From Anastrepha obliqua (taxonomy: Eukaryota; Arthropoda; Insecta; Diptera; Tephritidae): a stretch of 64,000 nucleotides of DNA. Positions 22,700-33,325 of the stretch are shown here, piece by piece (the first letter of the stretch is position 1; every line of letters begins with the position of its first letter). Position numbers and translations under genes: made by a program. The stretch is from NCBI RefSeq assembly GCF_027943255.1, contig NC_072895.1:38724001-38788000 (forward strand). Direction: 5' to 3'. Under the pieces are notes generated by a model that saw only the letters and a program-made list of their open reading frames with translations, did no database searches and was not told where the DNA came from.

Positions 22700-24060
22700 G
22701 ATTTGACTATGGTCAAATCATATTTGACTATCTGCTTACGTCGTCTTTTTTCTTTTCTGCAATTTCTTTCAAGTTAACCATCGAGAATTCGCCCAGCATT
22801 CTGTGTCGTAGAGCACCCAGACTTGGGCCTTCACACAGATAGTGATTTTTAGATTCTTCTTGATTGCAGCTTCTACATTTATTGTAGTATGCTCGCTCCA
22901 TCTTCCTGACATGGTCTGCCAAAGGCGAGTGGCCAGTTATTGTAAACGTAATTCTGAATATGTATGCTTGTCAGTTCTGTATTTGTTGAAATTGGGCCAC
23001 GTTTGTTTAGTTATTTTGCAGGTATCTGTCTTAGTCCATCTGTCTACGGCCTGCTTATGGAATAGCGAGAAGGTCTCCCTTTTGCTCACGCCTTGGGGAT
23101 AACCCATTTCTACCACTTCGAATACTCTAAAGGAAACCCCCTGTCTTTCCAGCTTATCAGTTCTCTCATTTCCTTCTATGTTCCTTTGGTCAGGTACAAA
23201 GATGAGAGTAATGCCTGTCGTGCGCGCTGAATCATTAAGTTTTTCTTTGCATTATATGACGATTTTTCAATTGGTTATAGATGACTTTAAGCTAAAATTA
23301 CTACTTGACTATCTGAAAAAAATACATAGTTCCATTCCTTTCACGTGGGAAACTTTACCTTAAACTCTATAATAAAGTCTAGGACAGCGATAGTAAAGGG
23401 TTTACCAATTACAGGTGTTATTGGTGAATGGATTGCGCTATCGAGAGATGACTAATGATTTTTTATGGCCGGAATTGGATAGTATTGATCTGGGCAACAT
23501 TTATTTTAAACAACACGGCGCTCCGTGCCACACAAGCAACGAAACCATTGATATTTTACGGGAAAAGTTTCCGGGCCGTGTTATATCTCGAAAAGGTGAT
23601 CACAATTGGCCACCGAGATCTTGTGATTCAACATCTTATGACTTTTTTCTTTGGGGCCACGTGAAAGAGAAGGTCTACGCCTACAGCCCAGGGTCGATTC
23701 AAGACCTCAAAGATGGAATTCGTGAGGCTATCGAGGACATAGGGCAGCCACTTTGCAATTCGGTAATGGAAAATTTCATGAAAAGGATTTTGTCCTGTAA
23801 GCGTGGTCGTGGTGGTCATTTGCCTGATGTTATTTTCCATTATTAACGACATACCTTCCTCCTTATAATGAAATAAACATCCCTTCATCTACATATATTA
23901 AAAAATAGCATTTTTCTTAGAATATCAAAATAACACCTCTTATTGGAAAACCCTTTAAAATCTGATGAGTTGCTAGTAAGCCTTTGGCTGTCTAAGAAAA
24001 CACTATGGTGAAACATCCTGGCATTCCAAAAACCATTCGGTATTCATTCCATTGCCATAC
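22700..24060 (-). pseudogene. LINE copy D, RNase H and C-terminal Cys-His region, split by a small mariner
   Basis: On the minus strand the portion above the insert has a decayed RNase H block (SVFLDSQ near 23990). Below the insert follow DQRNIEGNERTDKLERQG (the RNase H end), ETFSLFHKQAVDRW, TITGHSPLADHVRKMERA, then the zinc-like CRSCNQEESKNHYLCEGPSL and LGALRHRMLGEF before a stop near 22728. This is the C-terminal order of jockey/I-type ORF2. The insert at 23396..23955 is flanked by TA. The copy has several frame breaks. Confidence 0.78.
23396..23955 (+). mobile_element. internally deleted D-36-D mariner in LINE copy D
   Basis: The ends read AAGGGTTTACCAATTACAGG at the left and, inverted, AAGGGTTTTCCAATAAGAGG at the right, flanked by TA. 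The interior keeps only the C-terminal transposase half: YREMTNDFLWPELD, IYFKQHGAPCHTSNETIDIL, NWPPRSCDSTSYDFFLWGH and KRGRGGHLPDVIFHY, ending in a stop near 23846. The second catalytic position reads KQHGAPC where the family has QQDGAPC, so the aspartate is replaced by histidine. It is 560 bp, closely related to 51979..52522, and cannot be autonomous. Confidence 0.9.
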
Positions 24061-24229
24061 CCAAATACATAAGTTGAGCCGACTTCAGCGTAATTAATAC
24101 TCTTAAAATTAAAAACAAAATGGCTTTGAGTTTATAGTTATTCGCAGCACTGTCTATACTTGATTTAAAAAAAATATATTATCTAAAAAAAGTTCGCTGA
24201 TGCACTAAGTCATGAAAATGCTATAAATG

Positions 24230-24440
24230 CTCTTGCAAACTCAACCACTCTATCCGCCTGATCTGGCCCCAACTGGCTGTTTTCTTTTCCAAAAACTGAA
24301 ATTACTGATTCGTGGCAGTTGCTTTGACTCTATTGAAGACATAAAATAAAATTCCATCCCATCTTTGAATGTCTCAAAAAATGGAACAAGCATCGGCAAC
24401 CTTTGCTCTTCCATCTGGAGGGCATTACTTTGTAAGCAAC
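24230..24440 (+). pseudogene. possible mariner C-terminal scrap
   Basis: Plus-strand pieces such as PPDLAPTGCFLFQKLKL, CFDSIEDIK and EGITL resemble the end of mauritiana/irritans-type transposases (PPYSPDLAPSDYHLF...), but the frame is broken and no termini were found. Confidence 0.4.
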
Positions 24441-24587
24441 AAAATAAACTGTGTGATGATTAAATCAATCTTCTGGGTTTTACTGACAAATTCTGGGTAG
24501 AAGTTTGGCTGTGTGCAAATACAAGTGTACATTTTATCTCCGACTAGGGAATCTGCCCCATTTCATTTCATACGATTATCCAAATAA

Positions 24588-26573
24588 CACTGTGGTACAA
24601 AAAAAAAAGTTGCAAAAAAACTTTGGATCGGACATGATGAGGGTTGTAGCTTATGAAAAACTGAAAAGAATGGTATAGGAGAAATTTCCAATACACCCCC
24701 AAAATCTCATTTTATGGCCATAAAACCGTTTTTCAGTAGGTTGATATGAACAATCACTCCTAACTTCGCCAATTTCCATCCGATTTCGAATTTGCTTTTT
24801 TAGTTCGAAAGAACAAAAACAAGCCTTTTTGACAGTGTGTTAACATTTTTTCTGAAATGACAACTGACGAGACTGTAGACGGAAGTATTTGGAATTTTTT
24901 TATTTTTTCTCTATTTTTTCGACTTTGACATAATTTTTACGATATTATCCGATATTGAGGATTTTTTTTAGTACACTACTGTTATTGTAAATTTAATTTT
25001 GCGTCGAATGAGCTATATTTGACTGTAATTGAATTAAAATTAGTAGAGTTGTGCGAGTTTTAAGATTTTTTGTTTTTTTTTTATTAATTTGGAATGTTGG
25101 TATAGCTTACGCTAAATGGGAATAAGGACGTGTTTTGATGCGTTATTATAGATACGTAATATTTATTGGAGTGTATATGTATACATAAGAGTACACTGTA
25201 CTGCATACAACAGAACTGGTTAGAATTTACGAAAATATCTGACATATTATAGCACATTTTTTTTTGAATAGAAATATGAAAAAGCTCAAAAGTATACCAA
25301 AGTTCACACTGTACATTGATTAACAGAAGAAGTTTGTTATTATAATTTAACCTTATTAAAACGTCAAAGTTTTATTGTTTGTTTCATTGAAATTCAAGAG
25401 ATATAAATCAAAACGTTGCCAGAAAAGTCAAATTTCTCAATATTCTCCGATGATATGGCATCATCAGCCTTATCATAAACCAGATGATTGTTATTTTTGT
25501 AAAACGGACGTAAACGGTCATCATTATAAAACTCGAAAGCACATAAAGTATGCTGATGTTGCAACTGTTAAGAACAACGTAGTCTTGGACGATATGATTG
25601 ACTCAACTGCAAGAACTTCAACTCATTCCTGACGATGATCAAACTGATAAAAATAAACCTGATGATGAAGAGTACATTCCGTCTGGTTCTAAGTCTTCAG
25701 AACGAGACATTGTATCAAATTCAGATTTTCAGGATCTTTCTCGTGATTTACATACTTCTATCGGGAAGACAATCTGAAACGCTCGTTTCTCGATTTAAAC
25801 AATGGAATTTAGTTGATGACGACTTCAGATGAATGATGATGATCGAATTTCTTACAGAGAAGTATTCAAGACTGATGAAGAAATGACAAATGTACCGTAC
25901 CATACTAAACTCCAAAGGGCCGTTTCCAATGCATTTTTAAGTTTGGAACCAGTGACGTTGTGTACTGCACCGTACCATACCGTACAGTGCTGCACTGCAC
26001 AATACTCCAATAAATATTATGCGTTTATAATGACACTTGTTATTATTTTCATGCTTCGAAACGCATACCAAATCTCGTAGTAAAAAAAGAAAAAATCTTA
26101 AAACCCACACAACTCTATTAATTTTAATTCAATTACAGTCAAATATAGCTCATTCGACGCAAAATTAAATTTACTATAACAGTAGTGTACAAAAAAAAAT
26201 CCTCAATATCGGATAATATCGTAAAAATTATGTCAAAGTCGAAAAAATAGAGAAAAAATAAAAAAATTCCAAATACTTCCGTCTACAGTCTCGTCAGTTG
26301 TCATTTCAAAAAAAATGTTAACACACTGTCAAAAAGGCTTGTTTTTGTTCTTTCGAACTAAAAAAGCAAATTCGAAATCGGATGGAAATTGGCGAAGTTA
26401 GGAGGGATTGTTCATATCAACCTACTGAAAAACGGTTTTATGGCCATAAAATGAGATTTTGGGGGTGTATTGGAAATTTCAACTATACCATTATTTTCAG
26501 TTTTTCATAAGCTACAACCCTCACCATGTCCGATCCAAAGTTTTTTTGCAACTTTTTTTTTTGTACCACAGTG
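24588..26573 (+). mobile_element. DNA transposon with ~490-bp terminal inverted repeats, CACTGTGG ends
   Basis: The first 490 bp or so (to about 25080) reappear inverted at about 26080..26573 with few mismatches. The outermost bases are CACTGTGGTAC and both sides are flanked by TAA. CACTG termini with a 3-bp duplication fit the CMC (CACTA/Chapaev) group. The 1-kb interior is decayed but keeps an open stretch at 25375..25632. Inverted repeats this long and this well matched suggest fairly recent activity or gene conversion between arms. It is 1986 bp and not autonomous as it stands. Confidence 0.85.
25375..25632 (+). pseudogene. Cys/His-containing ORF remnant inside the long-TIR element
   Basis: The 85-codon frame contains SPMIWHHQPYHKPDDCYFCK, TDVNGHHYKTRKHIKYAD and a stop. 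HKPDDCYFC with a C-x2-C pair followed by HH and H looks like a small zinc-binding module. I have an impression of similar modules in uncharacterised insect and hydra transposon proteins, which I cannot verify here. Downstream frames (25635-25830, 25829-26080) are probably further pieces, since NDDDRISYREVFKTDEEM looks protein-like. No catalytic core was identified. Confidence 0.4.
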
Positions 26574-28235
26574 TAATTATCATTAAGCTAGAAAATGTTC
26601 ATACAGTATTTCAATATCAAATTAGCGCCGCACAGATAATAACAGTCGACTGTTGAACTTCAAAACAATAAATAGACTATAGGTAGGGCTGCTAATAGTA
26701 CCTACAGGAGATGGCTCCATATGCATCAATGAATGTTTTGAATTTTCAATTACAAACAGAAAATACCTTTTAGTTAGCCGGGTAAACAACAAACTTCAGT
26801 GCTATTTGTATTTGTATGATTGCTATTAAAATATCCACAACACTTCAACTTCGTACAAGTTGATGCATTGCACTCGCTATTAGCGCGCCATTATTAATAT
26901 TTAGCTTCACTTTGTTTGTTTAAATTAGTGTCAATATGCACAAGTATGTGTGTACATACGTATATGCATCACACAAAGTTATCGGCATAGTAAAGTTTAT
27001 AATTTTAATTTCAGCATCTCATTCACTGTCACACCAATTTCAAATGTTTACATTAGCTTTTGGTTCGTTGAATGCCCAAGTGACATACAAATAAAGTGAT
27101 ATCAATGACTTATACGAAAACAAATGTACATACTTATTTACTCATACACTAATGGTGAATGGTGAAAAAATGTATGGAGAGAAAAAATAAAATAATCTAT
27201 TAAGAATGCCCATAAAAATTTAAATAGATTTCTTTCCTTGCTTTTTAGTCCACGGCGCGCCAGTCATTTGACATTTCATTATTTACTAATTAAAAATTAT
27301 CTAGCAACACAGCCAGAGCTTTTGTCTTTAAGCTCGAAGTCACGGGCATGAAACAGCAAATCATCACAAAGTTTTTTTCAAAAAGGGGCTACCGGCAGGC
27401 AATGCACTATGGGCTGGCATCAAGAAAGGTGGCCAAAAGTCGGTTTTGGAACTGGGACCAATGGAGTATATTTTTGATATCTATACACTTTAGAGCAGCT
27501 ATGAGCAAAATTTCAGAGAATTTCGTTTAGTAGTTTTGCCATTAAAGGGCGATAACCATTCATACTTCGGCTTTTTTTGCACTTGGTCATATAGTTAAAA
27601 ACAGTGCGAAATTCGAATATCGCTCAAAATATTTTTGGTAAATTTTACGTTTTTGTATTCAGTTAGAATATTCCAACACAGATTATACTGAAAAAGCTTT
27701 GAAATAAAGGAACTTGACGAAAAAAAATTAATTTTATTCTTAAAATGTTGTTTTTTACCAAAAAGTTTTAGCCGTCGAATGCTGGCAACTTTTGGCACTC
27801 CATGATATTAACAAAATTTCAATATGAAAATATTCTTTGAAGTATCTATTATTACCTATTAATGCGCAAATGTGCGCTTTTTAGTATTTTCAGAGATAAC
27901 GGTAAAAACGTATGTGCGCTCTGAACAGCTTTTGTACTGTGTCTATGTTCAAATGCCCATAACGTTTTACTGAATTGACAGATTTGAGTCATTTTTGATA
28001 TATTAAAAATATTTTTAAAAAATCGTTACACAGCCAATAGAAATGTTTTTTTTGTTTACATTACAAAAGTAACAAAGTAGCCATGATAAATTAAAAAAAT
28101 CGTTGGGAGAACGTAATTCTGATTGGGGGAAGGTTTTTTTAAATGTCTAGAATTTTGCTTCTAACAACATAGTAGGCATTAAATCAAAAATAAATTTCAG
28201 AAAATTCGAAACTTAGTTGGTCGGCTCATTGTTAA

Positions 28236-30290
28236 ATGCAAAGCTGTTTCATTATAATGGCGACATTCACGAAGAAGGAAATTTTAGATGCCAATGATGC
28301 TGAAAAAGGAAGCGGTGTAAAATATATTTTAAATAAATTACTAATTGAAGAAAATAAGGTACATTCTGAGGATCTTAAGCGTTTAGTTAAGATGGTTGCG
28401 TCTCTTATTTCTAAAAGAAAGGTTAAATACAAAAAAACCAAAAAAAATAATAAATCATTTACAGAGAAAAATGTCGAATGGATTAATTCACAGTTTCTCA
28501 TTCCAGAATTAAGAATAAAGTCTAGTTCCGATTCTTCTTCCTTGAAACGTGGTCGCCCATGTGTTGAATTTGAAAAAATGTCAGATCGATCGAAGCGGCG
28601 GGCAATTGCAAAAATAAGCCAGCAATGTGAAAACGATCCTCTAAAAATATTATTGGCGGCACGACAAGCTGCAATAAAGTCTCAGGAGTGCGAATTAAGT
28701 TCGGTTTTGAAGAAAATCATAGAAAACCCAGAGTATTGCGTGAAAATAAAGCAATCCAGTAAAGCCACGCTTTCACTTATTGTGAAATCTCCTGAAGAAG
28801 CTCTGGCTTTTTTGATCGATAATGGGCTTTCAAAATCAGTTTATACAAATATAAGGTTAGCAACAAAATTAAGCGGAGCTGATGTTTGGCCTCCTTACGA
28901 TCGATTAAAGGAAGCTAAAGAGCAATGTAGACCTCTAAAAGAATTCATTCAAATAAATGAGAATGAAGCTAAGTGCGATCTTCAAGCGCTTTTAAATCAT
29001 ACTGCCAGAAGAATTGCCGAGTTGCAGCAAGAAGTAGTACTTTTATATGCACAGAAGTCTAATTTTTGCGACATTGAAGCTGTTTTTATTTTTTCTTGGG
29101 GGTTTGATGGAACCAGTGGATTTCCATCATTCAAACAACCTTATTCTGAATCAAGTGTAGAAAAAGTTGATACAAATTTACTTGCTTGTACATGCATTCC
29201 TTTAAGATTAGTAACGTCAAATGGGACCATTTTGTGGAACAACGCTATTTCTCAATCTGAAAAATTTTGTCGCCCAATTTCACTTAAATGGATAAAAGAA
29301 ACTACTGAAATTATTAAATCACAAAAGCAAATAATGGACGAACAAATTAATAAGCTCGAGTGCTTGGAAATTGAGGTACAACATTTTCGTATACGTTTAC
29401 ATTTTTCTTTGCATATGACTCTAATAGATGGTAAAGTTTTAAATGCACGTACTGACACAACATCATCACAGTCATGTCCAATTTGCCACGCGACACCAAA
29501 ACAATTCAATGATCTTTCCAATATTGCGACAGATGTTTTCTTACCAATTACTGGCTCCCTGCAGCATGGCATAAGTCCATTGCACGCTTGGATTAAAATT
29601 TTGGAATGCTGTTTAAATATTTCATACAGGAAAAATATAAGAAAGTGGAGAGTCTCAAACGAAGTTGATAAAAAAGAATATTCGCGCAGAAAAGCAGAAA
29701 TACAAGATATTTTGTGGAAGAAATTGGGATTGAAAGTGGACATGCCCAAGGATAGAGGTTGCGGAAACAGTAATGATGGCAATTCAGCTCGTCGGGCTTT
29801 TCAAAATTCAGAAGTCTTTGCAAATTGTTTAGAGTTGAATACAGAATTAGTAACCAACTTTTCAATAATATTAATGGCTTTATCCTGCCATCTGCCGATA
29901 GATCCTAATAAATTCAATATACTGTGCCATCAGACTGCAAGAATTTATGTTGCGAACTACAATTGGTATTTTATGCCTGCGACGGTTCATAAAATATTAA
30001 TTCACGGCTCTGCGATTATAGAAAATAGTATTTTACCTGTAGGAATGTTTGCAGAAGAAGCTTCTGAAGCCCGCAATAAAAATTATAAGTGTTACCGTGA
30101 GCGGCACAGTCGGAAATGTAGTCGAGAAGCTACAATGCAAGATATGTTCTTGCGTTCTATGGATTCCTCAGATCCACTAATAGCGTCTCATAGCTTGAGT
30201 TCACGACTACAAAAACGAAAAAAATTGCCTCTTCCATCTGCAGTAATTGCATTACTCGCATTACCAGAGGTTCCGCAAAGTGAAGAGTAA
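28236..30290 (+). CDS. Transib transposase, RAG1-core-like, 684 aa
   Basis: The enzyme would excise and integrate the element by DDE chemistry in the nucleus. The frame is open for 684 codons. A basic segment RGRPCVEFEKMSDRSKRR (residues 105-122) matches the GRP-type DNA-binding motif shared with the RAG1 nonamer-binding region. WGFDGTSG supplies Asp291, MTLIDGKVLNA supplies Asp398, and EEASEARNKNYK supplies the glutamate, most likely Glu611 by comparison with RAG1 Glu962. The zinc ligands of the family are present as CPIC (Cys414, Cys417) and HKILIH (His585, His590). A second ATG at 28257 has a better start context (A at -3, G at +4), so the protein may begin at residue 8. The stop is followed by A-rich 3' sequence. 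Confidence 0.95.
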   Translation: MQSCFIIMATFTKKEILDANDAEKGSGVKYILNKLLIEENKVHSEDLKRLVKMVASLISKRKVKYKKTKKNNKSFTEKNVEWINSQFLIPELRIKSSSDSSSLKRGRPCVEFEKMSDRSKRRAIAKISQQCENDPLKILLAARQAAIKSQECELSSVLKKIIENPEYCVKIKQSSKATLSLIVKSPEEALAFLIDNGLSKSVYTNIRLATKLSGADVWPPYDRLKEAKEQCRPLKEFIQINENEAKCDLQALLNHTARRIAELQQEVVLLYAQKSNFCDIEAVFIFSWGFDGTSGFPSFKQPYSESSVEKVDTNLLACTCIPLRLVTSNGTILWNNAISQSEKFCRPISLKWIKETTEIIKSQKQIMDEQINKLECLEIEVQHFRIRLHFSLHMTLIDGKVLNARTDTTSSQSCPICHATPKQFNDLSNIATDVFLPITGSLQHGISPLHAWIKILECCLNISYRKNIRKWRVSNEVDKKEYSRRKAEIQDILWKKLGLKVDMPKDRGCGNSNDGNSARRAFQNSEVFANCLELNTELVTNFSIILMALSCHLPIDPNKFNILCHQTARIYVANYNWYFMPATVHKILIHGSAIIENSILPVGMFAEEASEARNKNYKCYRERHSRKCSREATMQDMFLRSMDSSDPLIASHSLSSRLQKRKKLPLPSAVIALLALPEVPQSEE

Positions 30291-30711
30291 CGGCCACTCC
30301 TCAAAAGAGATAAAAAAAAGTAAATCATAAAAAAAATATAAAAATATAAAAAAATTAAAAAAAAAAAAATCTTAAAAAAGCAAAAAAAAATATTTTCAGT
30401 TGAAATCAATTTTATTTTCCTAAAATATCTTTAATTTTCAAATTAAGAAAAATATAAAATAAAAAAATCTTAAAAAAAAATCGTTTTAATAAAAAAAAAC
30501 CAAAAAACCGTAAAAAAAATTTAAAAAATAAAGAAAAAATAAAAAAAAATAAAAAAAAAATTAAAAAAAATAAAAGTGGAGTCTTCTAAACCTGTAACCT
30601 CCTCGTGGTAGGCTCTGGAAACTGCAAATGTTCACCAAACTTTGCAGGCTAATAACAGGCTTATGAAAGTGCTGGAATTTTCAACTTAGGCGCTTGGTAT
30701 AAAGATTTTTC

Positions 30712-31125
30712 AAATTCTGAGTCCAGATTCGAAATCAGCGACCTCGAAAACCCCTTTATGCAAATATTTGTATAAAAAATTGATTTTTTTTAATTTCGGC
30801 CGCCATATTGGATCCGCCATATTGAATTTTTAAATTCTGAGTCCAGATTCGAAATCAGCGACCTCGAAAACCCCTGTATGCAAATATTTGTATAAAAAAA
30901 TTGATTTTTTTAAATTTCGGTCGCCATATTGGATCCGCCATATTGAATTTTTAAATCCTGAGTCCAGATTCGAAATCAGCGACCTCGAAAACCCATGTAT
31001 GCAAATATTTGTATAAAAATATGGATTTTTTAAATTTTCGGTCGCCATATTGGATCCGCCATATTGAATTTCTAAAATCTGATTTCAGATTCGACATCAG
31101 CGACCCCAAAAACATTTATATACCA
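30712..31125. repeat. tandem ~120-bp repeats in the Transib 3' region
   Basis: The unit starting AAATTCTGAGTCCAGATTCG, with GAAATCAGCGACCTCGAAAA and GCCATATTGGATCCGCCATA, begins at 30712, 30832 and 30953; a partial, diverged fourth starts near 31075. It lies between the transposase stop and the right terminus. Confidence 0.93.
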
Positions 31126-31604
31126 AGTTTCACGAAAAAATGTTTTGATTTCGATTTATGGCCGCTTTTCCTTGATGCCAGCCCATAGTGCAATGTAGTG
31201 TATTTCTGCCACGGAAATGCTCCTCCTAAAAAACCATTTGGCGTTCGGAATGGCATGGAACTGTATGGTAGGTCAGTTCATTTGTCGAAAAACATCTAGA
31301 CGCACGACACACATTGAGAAAAAGCTTGGCAGAATATCCAATAAGCGGTGTAAGTGCCAATTATATACGGTATATACAAGTAACATATGTCTGAAAGTAA
31401 TCTTAAATCATTCTTATTCATATATTACAATATTTCAGCAATTATTCTGCAACTAGGTTCTCAATGCATTTATGTATTTATTTAGATGGCCATAAGTTTA
31501 GAATTTGTATAACAACTATTAAAATAATGGATTTCATTTAGATACGCTGGTCTTCAAAGTAAAAAGGTTTATCCACATTAAAATCGTAATTTTTTGCCAA
31601 ATCA

Positions 31605-32105
31605 TCATCATCATGTAGAGCACTACCCCTCAGTGTGAGCTTTAACTTCCTCCATCATTTTTCTCCATGCATCTCGGTCTATAGCCATACTACTGCAGTT
31701 GGTCACTCCTATGCTTCTATATCGTCCATAATATCGTCTAACAATCTTTTCCGCAATCGCCCTATTCGCTTTTCACCATACATGCATACATCCAAAACTT
31801 TGCGAGGTATTCTTTCATCTGGCATTCTGCAAACGTGTCCTAGCAATCGGATTCGCTGCGATTCGGTAAACCGCACAACGTTTTCCCCTTTTAGGAATTC
31901 TTCTAGCTCGCTCTTATATCTGATGCGATAGAGACCATTTTCTTGACCAAGTATTCTCCTCAATATTCTTCTTTCCAATATGCTTAATTGTGTAATTGTA
32001 TCTGCCTTCAGAGTCCAGGTTTCACATCCATATGTCGCCACTGGTCGAATCAGTGTTTTATATATTTTCATTTTCATTCTTCTACTCAAGAGCTTGATGT
32101 GAAAC
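31605..32105 (-). pseudogene. LINE copy E, reverse transcriptase C terminus and 3' end
   Basis: The minus strand reads SRRMKMKIYKTLIRPVATYG, CETWTLKADTITQLSILERR, ILRRILGQENGLYRIRYKSE, RFTESQRIRLLGHVCRMPDE and RLRKRLLDDIMDDIEA before a stop. After that, a tract resembling WRKLKLTLRGSALHDDDD follows, with a CATCATCATCATG tail in plus orientation. This is the C-terminal end of a non-LTR ORF2 of a different family from copies A-D. The N-terminal reverse transcriptase is missing. Confidence 0.85.
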
Positions 32106-32381
32106 AGAATCTATAAACAGGCCATGCACGTTGATTTTCTAATCACTAAACTTTTTAAAAATTTGGCAAACTTCAAAGCTGTGATCGGTCGTCGACCTTC
32201 CACTCCTAAAACCACATTGGCACTCGCCCGTACCCATTCAACCTCTAGTGTAGAACGTTCGTGAAAATTTTATACGCCGTACTTAATAACGAAATTCAAC
32301 GATAATTGTTGCAGTCACGTCTATCATTTTTCTTATAGATTTGTACAATTATGCAGAATGGCAGACTAATTCTCTTACATA

Positions 32382-33325
32382 CATTTTGTCAAAAAAACAT
32401 CGGAAATTGTTTATTTAAAAAGCGCGGTACGCATATGGCTAATTAATTAGTATCGCAGAGTTCGAGCGGGATCTGTCAATTAGCTTGTTTTTGGCATTTA
32501 AATACTATTTATCAGTCAACCGAAGGTGTGCACTGCGATTTTCACTATGGATGAAAATATCGAACAAAGAATTTGTCTTCAATTTTGTGTTTTGAACGGG
32601 ATTTCGTGTGCCGAATCGTTTAAAATGTTACAGAAAGTCTTGCCATATCAAAAACATGAGTGGTGGAAGGCCTTTGCAGAGGGCCGAGAAGTCGTGGAAG
32701 ATTTGCCCCGATCTGGTCTTCCACGGATGAAAACATCGACAAAGTCAAGGAAATGATGCTGGGAGATAGTTCGTGACCTTAGCGTGTCTCACGAATCAAT
32801 TCGCAACATTTTACACCACCAATTGGGCATGAGAGGCGTGGCTGCTCGACTCGTTCTAAGAGAGTTGAATTTCTTTCAAAAAATTCATCAGAAGAAGGTA
32901 GCTGAAGACATGCATGAGCAAGTGAATTCGGACCCAACCTTTATCCAGCGCGTCATAACAGGTGATGAGACGTGGGTATATGAGTTTGACATGCCATCCA
33001 GTCAACAGGCGGTTGAATGTCGCTATCCACATGAGCCGAATCCCAAAAAAACGACGTCAAAGTCGGACAAAAATGAAAGTCATGCTACTCGGAATTCGTT
33101 CCAAATGATGCTACGGTAAATAAAGTTATTGGAAATTATGCGACGTTTGAGAGAGAATGTGTGTAGGAAATGGCCCAATTTGTGGAAAGAAAATTCATGG
33201 GTCTTACACCATTGAAGACTTTTTTGCCCAACAACTCGATAAATATCATCGAACAATAAATTTTGATTATTAAAAAATTATTTTGCGTTTTTTTGAACAA
33301 TTCCAGCTACTTTTTTGACAGAATA
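32382..33325 (+). mobile_element. degenerate mariner transposon
   Basis: Ends CATTTTGTCAAAAAA (left) and, inverted, TATTCTGTCAAAAAA (right) are flanked by TA, with GAAATTGTT slightly inside each. From ATG at 32547 the frame reads MDENIEQRICLQFCVLNGIS (helix-turn-helix start), WWKAFAEGREVVEDLPRSGL, then shifts near 32755. A second frame carries SHESIRNILHHQLGMRGVAA and RVITGDETWVYEFD, which holds the first catalytic aspartate. Later parts are reduced: LRKFYGRF-like residues are missing and the QQDNA and SPDL blocks were not found. It is inactive. Confidence 0.85.

Larger units (their letters stand above)
27405..31190 (+). mobile_element. complete Transib transposon
   Basis: The ends read CACTATGGGCTGGCATCAAG at 27405 and, inverted, the identical 20 bases at 31190, with weaker similarity (GGCCA) for another 15-20 bp. 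Both are flanked by CAATG (27400-27404, 31191-31195). Transib elements have termini of the form CACWRTG and make 5-bp duplications, and their transposase is the ancestor-like relative of RAG1. The CAC...TG heptamer also resembles the recombination signal of V(D)J joining. The single long frame inside is open. At 3786 bp with intact ends, duplication and frame, this is the best candidate for an autonomous element in the window. Confidence 0.95.
27330..31367 (+). repeat. SINE copy split by the Transib element
   Basis: The left part (27330..27404) matches the SINE body from its B-box-like segment (GCTCGAAGTC) to GGCAGGCAATG. The right part (31191..31367) resumes at CAATG and GTGTATTTCTGCC and ends with GGTGTAAGTGCCAATTATAT, the SINE tail. 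The uninterrupted SINE at 55764..56076 has a single CAATG at this place, so CAATG here is a genuine 5-bp duplication. The tRNA head is missing on the left. Confidence 0.88.

Noticed and set aside
29252..29782. 176-codon minus-strand frame inside the Transib
   Set aside because: Shadow of the transposase frame; the plus frame carries the catalytic and zinc motifs.
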